64,000 nucleotides of DNA from Gracilaria domingensis (lineage: Eukaryota > Rhodophyta > Florideophyceae > Gracilariales > Gracilariaceae): the NCBI GenBank assembly GCA_022539475.1, contig VCMS01000002.1:212672-276671 (forward strand), given 5' to 3'. Under the pieces are notes generated by a model that had not been told where the DNA came from, did no database searches, and saw only the letters and a list, made by a program, of their open reading frames with translations. Made by a program: the position numbers and the translations under genes. Shown piece by piece: positions 39,426-47,900 of this stretch; positions within the stretch are counted from its first letter, which is position 1; each line of letters opens with the position of its first letter.

Positions 39426-40403
39426 ATGCCAATCGTCTACAGTCGAAAGCGTCTCCGCGCCCAAGATCCCCACCTCGACCCCGCCTCCCCCAACAAATCT
39501 GCCACACACGTCGAACCATCGCACTCCCACGCCCGTCCACGAGCGCAGCAAAAGCCGCGTAAACGTCGTCGTCTTCAACAGCTGTATATCGATGCTGGCC
39601 AATCGTCACTATCACATACTCTGTGTCGTCATTGCAATTTACTATACGCTCCAGGCACATCCGATGAGACCTTACATCGCGCCCATCACTCAAAACCAAG
39701 TGATACGTTTCCATGGCCGTTGCGCAACGCCACAGTGCTTTCGGAGACACCGGTTAGGGATGGAGTTTTTGTAGCGATCAGAAGTGAGGATTGCGATGAC
39801 ACGAGTCTTGCGAGACGCCTTCGACGATTAGATTCGTTTGTTTGTTCACAATTAGCTAACATGAATGCCTCATTAGGAGGTATGTCAGTTGATGACAGGC
39901 TCAGATTATCGCTCCGCCGCGACGATCAACATGTATGGATGGTTGTAATATATGTAGTTGATGGCTTAACTCGCGCAGTTGCGCATGCGGAAAGAGTACA
40001 GGTGGCGAGTACTGCTAGTGTCTGTGAAGACGGCATTACGGAAATTCTGAAGTCGAATGAGAACCGTGTGTGTCGTCGAAAGATGTGTGGAATCAGAAAG
40101 ATATGGGTTCATCAAAACTTTAGGCACAAAGGAGTTGCTTCAGCGTTGGTAGATCTTGCCAGGACGCACTTGCTATATGCTGGCATTGTGGAGAAACATC
40201 ATGTTGCCTTCACACCGCCGACAACGGCTGGAGCGTTGTTCGGAAAACAGTATTCAAGCCGGGCAGACGATCATATTCTAGTGTACCAATTAGCTGAAAA
40301 TGGTCGACCATTTGATCAACTGCCTGCACTGCCTTCATCCAGTTCATGTTCAGAGCCAAAGTTTTTCTCGCCATCTCGGTCAACTACGAATCTAACAAGG
40401 TGA
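39426..40403 (+). CDS. ECO1: Cohesin acetyltransferase ECO1/CTF7/ESCO
   Basis: 325 residues starting at ATG 39426 with a basic, Pro-rich N-terminus. Residues ~65-95 form the family zinc finger C-x2-C-x12-H-x3-H (LCRHCNLLYAPGTSDETLHRAHH, given as two halves: LCRHCNLLY and LHRAHH). The C-terminal GNAT domain has CGIRKIWVHQNFRHKGVA, the acetyl-CoA loop, followed by AFTPPTTAGALFGKQYSS, where ESCO proteins have the conserved FSxPTxxGxxFAxxY segment. It acetylates two lysines of SMC3 during S phase to establish sister-chromatid cohesion in the nucleus. The length is typical of yeast and plant forms. The 3' end is convergent with the zinc-ribbon gene, 259 bp away. Confidence 0.93.
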   Translation: MPIVYSRKRLRAQDPHLDPASPNKSATHVEPSHSHARPRAQQKPRKRRRLQQLYIDAGQSSLSHTLCRHCNLLYAPGTSDETLHRAHHSKPSDTFPWPLRNATVLSETPVRDGVFVAIRSEDCDDTSLARRLRRLDSFVCSQLANMNASLGGMSVDDRLRLSLRRDDQHVWMVVIYVVDGLTRAVAHAERVQVASTASVCEDGITEILKSNENRVCRRKMCGIRKIWVHQNFRHKGVASALVDLARTHLLYAGIVEKHHVAFTPPTTAGALFGKQYSSRADDHILVYQLAENGRPFDQLPALPSSSSCSEPKFFSPSRSTTNLTR

Positions 40404-40662
40404 ACGAAACTAGAATAGCGAAACGGGTGTATTGTTCTCATTGATATAACAAGGCAGTCATCCAAATAGAAAGCAAACTCCGTCAGACCCGACAGACAAA
40501 TGACATGTAGGTGTTTCCATTGCTGACCGGGAATTAGCGTAAGGTATTCTACAGCGACCGGCGCGAAATGATAGAATAAGCAAGGCGGTAGAAGAGAAAG
40601 AGAAATTAGTCCCCTGAGGGAGTTTATAGCCTCAACTTCACAACTTTTGAGTCCAAAGTGTA

Positions 40663-41439
40663 CTATTGTTTCAAGGCTTCGGATTTTCGACGACGGTCCT
40701 CCTTTGCACAGATTTTACACCAAGAAGGTCTCCTGGCACCACCTGACCTTCTAATGATGTTGTTAGGCGCGAGCCAAAACTCATGACCTGTCGCGCATCG
40801 CCACAATAGTTTAACGTGCTCCGAAATATATTCATTACTCAAGCATTGACCACCGCGGTCGCTAGCAATTTTGTGCATATCATATATGGTTTTCTTCTTC
40901 CTCTGTCTAGCACATTCAGGACACCATGATCGCGCAGTGCGAACATTTGAAGCATTTGCCTTCCATAAATGTCCCTTCGCACATCGCCACAAGAGAGGTG
41001 TCCTGGAATTCACGTACACTGTGGAAAGCAGCTCCCCGCCACGCTCTTTAGCGACTGCTTTTAACTGACATAGACTTAGCTTTCGTCGAGAGCTATTAAT
41101 GTTTGGGCAAGTACTTCGTAAAAGACAGGTTGGACATGCTTCACATGCAATTGACCCAGGGCGGCAGGTAACGACATGTCCATGTTGACAGCGATATCGA
41201 AGACGGCAAGGCGAACGAAGGGATTCTGGCCGCTCGTACCCGAAAGTCAGGTTTTCGAGACGATGCGAAATTAAGTCTTGTTGCGGAGCCTCTAATCGGG
41301 CACCGGGCGGCAATACTGGGGCCCGAGGGCTGCTCTCTGGCTTTTGTGCAATGGCGGTAGGGAGTGTTCTGACTGGTGGGGGGAATGCGAGAATGAAATA
41401 GAGTTGTCTTCGCTTCGAATGTGCGAACTTTGGAAGCAT
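40663..41439 (-). CDS. Triple zinc-ribbon / treble-clef repeat protein
   Basis: 258 residues. The C-terminal 190 contain three tandem modules of about 60 residues, each a helix then a treble-clef-like ribbon: YRCQHGHVV..CEACPTC, LLWRCAKGHLWKANASNV..WCPEC and LLWRCATGHEFWLAPNNI..WCKIC. The last two are preceded by AxxRGGxxLSxxYxxxxxxLLWRC. Such W-x-C-x-x-GH-x-W modules occur in bacterial, giant-virus and protist proteins and are thought to bind DNA, often beside nucleases. Here no nuclease domain is visible. The N-terminal ~70 residues are Pro-rich. The gene diverges from the COX23-like gene, and a 65-bp near-perfect palindrome sits between them. Function unknown. Confidence 0.7.
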   Translation of the reverse strand: MLPKFAHSKRRQLYFILAFPPPVRTLPTAIAQKPESSPRAPVLPPGARLEAPQQDLISHRLENLTFGYERPESLRSPCRLRYRCQHGHVVTCRPGSIACEACPTCLLRSTCPNINSSRRKLSLCQLKAVAKERGGELLSTVYVNSRTPLLWRCAKGHLWKANASNVRTARSWCPECARQRKKKTIYDMHKIASDRGGQCLSNEYISEHVKLLWRCATGHEFWLAPNNIIRRSGGARRPSWCKICAKEDRRRKSEALKQ

Positions 41440-41510
41440 GTCAACGGATATATGTGCCTGCTATCATAATGGCGTTGAGATCAGGTTGCCGTCAAAAATT
41501 GCGAGCTAGT

Positions 41511-41575
41511 GATATTAAATCAATCTCACATGCCTCTCTAGAGTCTAGAGAGGCATGTGAGATTGATTTAATATC
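41511..41575. repeat. Near-perfect 65-bp palindrome, 32-nt arms, 1-nt centre
   Basis: Arms 41511-41542 and 41544-41575 are exact reverse complements around one G, and two more pairs extend outward after one mismatch. It lies between divergent genes, 72 bp upstream of the zinc-ribbon start and 152 bp upstream of the COX23-like start, so it may be transcribed in either leader. Confidence 0.9.
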
Positions 41576-41726
41576 GCTATTTGAGCTTTTTTACTACATT
41601 TCCTCGGCAAGCCCACATTTTACAAAAACCTGGGCGCCAAGCCCGGACAAACAAACGTCCTTCTCTCTTTTGGACTCGGGCATCACAAGGAGACGATCAA
41701 CCCAAGCGAAGATCAGAAAAACTGAA

Positions 41727-41975
41727 ATGCCGGCATCAGACATGGAAATGTCAGGAGAGAAGAACAAACCGAAGCAAGCGAAACTTCAAACTTCATTACC
41801 CGGTTTAAAGAAGCTGCTCGATAACAATCCTTGCATTGCCGAACATGAAGCCAGTTTGCAATGTATTACGAAACGATCAAAGGCAGCTTGTAAACGATAC
41901 TTTGATGACTACAAGGCGTGTATGAAGCAGTGGCGTCGACTGGAACGCGAAGCGAAGCTGAATGGAGCAAAGTGA
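41727..41975 (+). CDS. Twin CX9C mitochondrial intermembrane-space protein (COX23/CHCHD7-like)
   Basis: The start is taken at ATG 41727 (MPASDMEMSGEKNKP), giving 82 residues. The frame is open further upstream but passes through the palindrome and is not conserved. The CHCH fold is clear: C-IAEHEASLQ-C and C-KRYFDDYKA-C are two CX9C pairs, and the sequence around them (NPCIAEHEASLQC, FDDYKACMKQWRR) is closest to COX23/CHCHD7. Such proteins are oxidised by the MIA40 relay and COX23 assists copper delivery or assembly of cytochrome c oxidase. The small size and the Lys-rich N-terminus fit the family. Confidence 0.8.
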   Translation: MPASDMEMSGEKNKPKQAKLQTSLPGLKKLLDNNPCIAEHEASLQCITKRSKAACKRYFDDYKACMKQWRRLEREAKLNGAK

Positions 41976-42772
41976 TTTTGTTTGCATCTTTATGCTGTGT
42001 GTGCTCGGTGTGCATCTTTTGCTTTGCTGCTTGGCTGCTGAAAAAACGAACAGGCGTCTCCCTCTCTTCTGTCTACTCTAGGGTCTTGCGGCAAAACACA
42101 AGAGCGTTGGCGTGTCGGCATTTGTGATCGCAAAAGACAAAGTGTTTTGGCTCAAAACAAGCCAGATATCTAATAAGCTAATGTTACAAGGAATTCGCCT
42201 AGAGAGCTTGTTGACCACGACTTCCATATGTTTTCATGGTATCCTTGACAACTCACGCCGTAAGGTAAAAAAAACAGCTCCTCACAAGTCTTGACAAGAG
42301 TCTGGAGTGGAACCAGGCTCAAACATCATGATAACCTCTGCCCCTTGAATGGCCCATTACGGGATATTTGTGCGGAACGTCACACCTTCTTCGAAATCAC
42401 AGACTCACCACGTTTGCCACCCGTCCAGCAATTACGATCTCCCGACGAAAAGTCCCGCAACCCAATAAAAACGTGCCCACGTGTGTTCCGTTCAGCGATT
42501 CTTGCCGAAAACTGGCCAATCAGCGCTTGCAGCTCGGCATCTTGCACGCGCAAAACGGACACCTTCCGCACACTCATTACGTTCCTTCTATTGATTGCCA
42601 CTTTCCTCGACTTTTCCGTACCGTCGGTACTTTCCACGCACCCTCCTCGCCATCTATTGCGCCCGTACCGCGCAGCGTCGCCGCAACCAAAGGTACTTTT
42701 CGCTCCCGTCCGCCGCTGTGCGGTGAATGTTTAATTCTTGCTTCCTCGTCGTTTCGCGTCGTGCTGTTCAGG
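41976..42772. other. Intergenic region before the IMP2-like gene
   Basis: About 0.8 kb. A long frame runs from 42368 into the IMP2-like gene but the part before 42773 is not conserved. The word GTACCGTCGGTAC (42618-42630), related to the palindromes at 4980 and 10300, lies here, 143 bp upstream of the start. Confidence 0.5.
42618..42630. repeat. Word GTACCGTCGGTAC, third copy of a recurring near-palindrome
   Basis: It shares ACCGTCGGTA with the palindromes at 4980-4999 and 10300-10319. It lies 143 bp upstream of the IMP2-like start. Confidence 0.4.
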
Positions 42773-43437
42773 ATGGTTCGTTTGTTGTATCGTCTTCTCA
42801 GGGCCTTTAACTTCGTCGGTTCCGTGAACGAGAATCAAAGACGGTCTGCGATGCGTTCTTCGACGCTGCTGAAAGACCTTATGGTCGCAGATTTGGAAAA
42901 GCCTCTGTCGTATTCTCTACCTTTGACTGGCAATGCGATGAGTCCGGTCTTCAATGCAAGCGTCAATGACATGCGTACCGCGAGTGACCGTCTCGTTATT
43001 CGCCGACTTTCCGACTTTCCGGCAGCACCCAGTCATTTCTCAACCGCGTCTATGTAGATGACTTCGTAGTCATCACCGACCCTAACGATGCGCGTCGAAA
43101 GTATGTGCGAAAAATAGCCGCCATGGAAGGAGCACACATGCATAGCGCGCATGGCGACCCGCCATTCAGCATTCCAAAGAGTCATTGCTGGGTAGAACGA
43201 GAAAACAAACATGTTGATGCTCCAGATAGTTCTTCTTTTGGACCGCTAAGTCTCCAGAATGTTATCGGAAGAGTTATGTATGCTATCAGAAGCGCTACTG
43301 ACCACGGTCGAGTAAAAAACTCTCCGTATGCTATGGCCAGTGATTCCATTGTCCTTGCTCATGAAAACGTGTCGAAACACTTCAATGCTCCGCCGCCTTC
43401 ACAACCGCAATCAGGAACACAAGACAAGTCGAACTAG
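42773..43437 (+). pseudogene. IMP2-like mitochondrial inner-membrane peptidase relative, frameshifted and lacking catalytic residues
   Basis: The N-terminal frame (MVRLLYRLLRAFNFVG... from 42773) carries LTGNAMSPVFNA, which aligns with the G-x-SM-x-P box of type I/IMP signal peptidases, but Ala replaces the catalytic Ser. A different frame from about 43021 carries DDFVVITDPNDARRKYVRKI and the highly typical IMP C-terminus (IPKSHCWVERENK, DSSSFGPLSLQNVIGRV). There the V-K-R box reads V-R-K, so the catalytic Lys is also shifted. Between the halves an 8-bp unit CCGACTTT is tandemly duplicated (43003-43018); with one copy the frame would be continuous, ~218 residues. This is either a pseudogene or a pseudo-protease with a local sequence error. 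Intact IMP1/IMP2 cleave intermembrane-space sorting signals. Confidence 0.75.
43003..43018 (+). repeat. 8-bp tandem duplication causing a frameshift
   Basis: CCGACTTT occurs twice in tandem inside the IMP2-like gene. The duplication shifts the reading frame exactly between the two conserved halves. Confidence 0.8.
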
Positions 43438-43554
43438 CTGTCATGTACATTTGTTTATTAATCAATTTGGTTCGCTTCTTTTCTTTGTATTGTGTAAACA
43501 ACTTAAACATAACCTTCAAACACTTCTAACATCACCATTGTTGTTTGTCAATCT

Positions 43555-44211
43555 TCACAGCTTTCTTCGCCTCTTCCGCCCTGATGCTGCTTTCCTTTTC
43601 TTGAATGTCGCAAGCGCTGCTGAACGTTCTTCCGAGTCTTCATTCGGTGCGACTATCGTCTCATCACTTTCCAGTTCTCGTTTCAAACTTGGCTTTCCCC
43701 TCTTCTCAGCAAACACAGCAACATCTTTCTCTTCGTGCTCTTCTTCTTGATCAAAGTCGCTGACAATTCGTTCTTCTTCATGCTCGTTCCGCAAAGAACA
43801 CCAATCCTCCTCGGCGACTGTTGTCCACTGAAAGGCAGTATTAGCAGGTAAAGGGTATCCATTTTCGTCCACTTCTTGTCCAGAAATCGCCACTCTTTCC
43901 TGCCTGTTATCCTCAACAATTTCTGATTCTTTTATTTCACCTTGTGTGGCTTTCATTGCGATTTCCATCATATGTTGTACTGCTAGGCTGTCATTTCCAC
44001 CTGCAATGCGCCTTCCTTCTCTTCTTGCTTGGGCTCGCTCTTTTTCATTTCGATCAGCTATCTCTCGCAACAGGCGCTGACGGTTTGCAATGTGCTTTGC
44101 CCCAGATTCGTGTTGATCTCTTTGAGCCTTGTTGTCAGCTATCCATATGTTGCAGATTTTACACAGCGTCTGCGTTTGCTGTCGTCGACTTTGCTTCGTT
44201 TTTGGTGGCAT
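43555..44211 (-). CDS. U1-type (matrin) C2H2 zinc-finger protein, WBP4/FBP21-like
   Basis: Taken from ATG 44211 (MPPKTKQSRRQQ), 218 residues. Residues ~17-50 hold a U1-C-type zinc finger (LCKICNIWIADNKAQRDQHE...KHI), close to that of WBP4/FBP21, where C-x-x-C-x-x-WIADN is characteristic. A helical, acidic middle follows, then a short tryptophan motif (NTAFQWTTVAEEDW), and a basic C-terminal tail (FKKRKAASGRKRRRKL) resembling the WBP4 end. WW domains of animal WBP4 are not evident. WBP4 is a component of spliceosomal B complexes near BRR2, so a splicing role is inferred. The gene diverges from BRR2 across 746 bp and is convergent with the IMP2-like gene. Confidence 0.7.
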   Translation of the reverse strand: MPPKTKQSRRQQTQTLCKICNIWIADNKAQRDQHESGAKHIANRQRLLREIADRNEKERAQARREGRRIAGGNDSLAVQHMMEIAMKATQGEIKESEIVEDNRQERVAISGQEVDENGYPLPANTAFQWTTVAEEDWCSLRNEHEEERIVSDFDQEEEHEEKDVAVFAEKRGKPSLKRELESDETIVAPNEDSEERSAALATFKKRKAASGRKRRRKL

Positions 44212-44957
44212 TACATCCTGCCGCCGGGCGTGAGGCTTTTGCAATTTCGGCTAGAACTGCTTGAAAGTCGTTCAATTCTCTCTAGGTGGTGAAAGGTTGG
44301 TCATGCCATTTTCGTAGAAGGCTGAAGATGTTAGGGCTTCGGGCGATTCAAGTACGAACGATGTTTTTCATAATGTGCACAAAGATCATAATAATAATAT
44401 CATTATAATATACTACATGATAATATTATTAAGGCCTGAGAAAGCCAGAATTCAATATGATTTGCGACAAAGAGATAAAAACCAAGCGTTTTCTACCAAT
44501 GGTATCTAACGGCACATGGCCGTGTTCAACGGTTGATCTTTTTCATACATCCATTCCCACCCATACTTCTTCGGGAGTAGAACTTAGTTCTCACGTGGGC
44601 AGGCACCGAACAGGAGTTGTCTATTTCTGTCTTGCGACTTCAGAGTTGCAGCTCAACGTGAGCACAGCCCAAAGAACTGTATCGACTCTCCGATAGACCC
44701 GGGGTACGAAGTTCACGTACGGAAGAGGAACGTTGGAAGCTAGTTGATGATATACTGATTCGAACACTTTCTTCTCCCGAACACATCACAAAAGACCCGA
44801 ACTTTGTAATCAAACGAAAGAAATTCAGCCCAAAAAAGGGCTATTGATGGGATTTGGGATTGTTTAAGTTCAAATCACTTCGATAAACAACTGAAGTTGA
44901 ACTCCGAAACAGTTTTGGGTTCTGAAAGAAAAGGAACCAAACGGAGTCAAACCGAAA
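44212..44957. other. Divergent intergenic region (zinc-finger protein / BRR2)
   Basis: 746 bp carrying both presumed promoters. An AT-rich imperfect inverted sequence spans about 44386-44433. No RNA gene seen. Confidence 0.45.
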
Positions 44958-47900
44958 ATGACGGACGAACGGGAGATTATGAAGCAGTATTCGTACAAGG
45001 CCACGTCGAAGCTGGTCATTGAAAATGAGAAGAGAAAACCAAGAGAACAGTCGGCCGGTATCACACCGCTACAATCTTCGAATATGCCTGGGCGAATGGG
45101 AGATAAAGTTGCATCTTCCCGCCGTCCGCAGGCAGTCGTCACTCGTATCGAAAAGAGAAAAGACAAAGGATCTCTATCGGAACAACCGGAATTCAAAGAA
45201 CAATCTGTTCTAGACGTCGCAAAAGATTTGGATCTCGCTGGAAATGAATATACATACATTCCAACCACTCGAATATCCCAAAGAGCGTTTGAGGCCCTGT
45301 TGGCGTTTGTTATGTCCAAACTTGGCGACCAACCTCGCGAACTCCTTCGTAGTGCCACAGATGAGGTCCTAGTGACCATGAAAGATGACAAACTACAAGA
45401 TAATGAAAAGAAGAAGTTGGTGGAAGACTTATTTGGCATAGGTATGAATACCGATGAGTTTACTCGGTTGAATCTTTTTTGTTCTCAGATAAACGACTAT
45501 AAGATGGAGGACGGACCTGCTGAACAAGGCGAGATCAATTCCGAAGGCGTCTTGCCCATTTTGCGCAACATTGATGAAGAGGAAGATGACATTGCGGATG
45601 AGGTGGTTGAAGTAGATGCAGAAGGTATTTCAAGCTCTGTTGAAAGAGAAGATCAGAATTTCCCCAACCAAGACCCCAGAAGTAACGACGGCCTCGAAGA
45701 GAAATCCAGGGCCCCGGAGTTCAACATTGTTAACCCGAAAGAGATTGACGCAATGTGGTTGGAACGTCAATTGAGTGCTTTTTATGATGGTTCTGATACA
45801 TGTCGTGTCTTGTCTGACACTATCCTAAGCTTGCTTCAAAAGAAAATCAATGATCGCACGCTTGAGAATGAACTGGCGTCGATATTGGACTTTGATAAGC
45901 TTGACTTTATATCAATGCTGCTCGAAAACAGAAAATCAATTGCGTTTTGCACTAGGTTGGCTCGAGCAAAGGATTCAGAAGAGTTAACTCGAGTCAAGGA
46001 GGAGATAATTTCTGATGATTACGGTGCGAAGCTACTGAAATCTCTCAGCCACGATGATAGCATTGGGGCACCAGATGGTGAAAAACAAAAAGAATCAGAC
46101 GGTGGTAAAACCAAGAAGCGTAAACGAAGAAAGTCGGTTGCATTTGAGGATGAGAACGTAGGAAACCTTAAAAGGCACAGCCTGAAGCCTAACTTTCCAC
46201 TGAGGAAGCTCGACATTGAAAGTCTCAAGTTTCAAAGAGGAGGTCGACTCATGACCGTACGAGACTGCAAGTTGCCAGAAGGGTCTGAGCATGTGACAAA
46301 TAAGGACTATGAAGAATGGCATATTCCTGCCGTTCGCGCCGTACCACGTAAATCTGTTGAACTGAGACAGATTCGACAAATGCCTAAATGGGCACAACCA
46401 GCCTTCTCGAATACTCAAAAGCTGAATCGAATGCAGTCACAGGTATATCCTTGCGCTTTCGAATCGGATGCGAACATGTTACTTTGTGCGCCCACTGGTG
46501 CAGGTAAGACAAACGTGGCTATGTTAACAATATTGAGATGCATTTCGAACGCAATGCCGGTGGCTGAACCCAATGTTGATAAAATAGATATGAAGTCATT
46601 CAAAATAGTCTACGTTGCGCCTATGAAAGCTCTAGTTGCCGAAGTGGTTCAGAATCTTTCCAAAAGGCTTGATTCACTTGGACTTGAAGTCAGGGAACTC
46701 ACTGGAGATGTTGGGATGTCTAGCAAAGAAATAGAAGACACGCAAGTGATCGTGACTACTCCAGAGAAATGGGATATCATTACTCGTAAGGGCGCGGAAA
46801 AGACATTCTTAAGTTTGGTTCGGTTGCTCATCGTGGACGAGATCCATCTTCTCCATGACGAACGTGGACCTGTGATTGAAACTCTCGTGGCGAGAACTTT
46901 GAGAGGTGTGGAGTCTGGAACTACAACAACGCGCGTGGTCGGCCTAAGTGCAACGCTTCCGAATTTCAAAGATGTAGCGACATTCTTGCGGGTGGATCGA
47001 ACGAAAGGCTTATTCTACTTCGATTCAACTCATCGCCCCTGCCCGCTACAACAGTGTTATGTGGGCATTACGGCAAAAAAGGCATTTAAGCGCTTTCAAC
47101 TAATGAATGAACTAACTTACGGAAAAGTGAAGATGCAACTTCAGACTTCAAATCAGGTAATAATATTTGTTCATAGCCGGAAGGAAACCGGAGCGACATG
47201 TCGGTATTTGATAGAAAAAGCGATAGAGGAACAAATTGTGGATCAATTCCTAAATCCCACAAGTGCTTCCCATGAGATTATTCAATCGGAACTAGCGAGT
47301 GTTGAAGAGAAAGAGCTTTTGCATGTTCTTGAGCATGGACTTGCGATCCATCATGCTGGAATGGCCCGAAGTGACAGGCAACTCGTTGAAGCGCTGTTTG
47401 AACAGGGGCACGTCAAAGTTTTGGTATCAACTGCAACCCTAGCTTGGGGTGTGAACTTGCCGGCTCATGCGGTGATCATAAAAGGAACACAGGTTTACTC
47501 GCCACAGCACGGTCGCTGGATAGAGCTGTCTTCAATGGACGTTATGCAGATGATGGGAAGAGCGGGACGGCCTCAGTTTGACAATTTTGGTGAGGGGTAC
47601 ATCATCACTTCGAAAGCAGATGTGTTATATTACTTGTCCCTACTCAACGACCAACTACCCATTGAGTCTCAATTTATATCTAGAATTACTGACATGCTGA
47701 ACGCGGAAGTTGCTAGTGGAGCTGTGTCTTCTATTACAGAAGGATCTCAATGGTTGTGTTACACGTATCTCTATGTGAGAATGGTCAAAGATCCGACTTT
47801 GTACGGTATAACCGCTGATGAAAGTCACGAAGACAAAGCGTTGGAACGTCGAAGAGCTGAGTTGATTCATGCAGCAGCAGTTGAGCTCCACCGCTGTGGT

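Noticed and set aside
41421-41975. A 184-residue COX23-like protein
   Set aside because: The N-terminal half is translated through the 65-bp palindrome; the 82-residue form matches the family length.
44386-44433. AT-rich inverted repeat as another member of the hairpin set
   Set aside because: The arms pair only with a three-base bulge and the sequence is nearly all A/T, so chance is likely.
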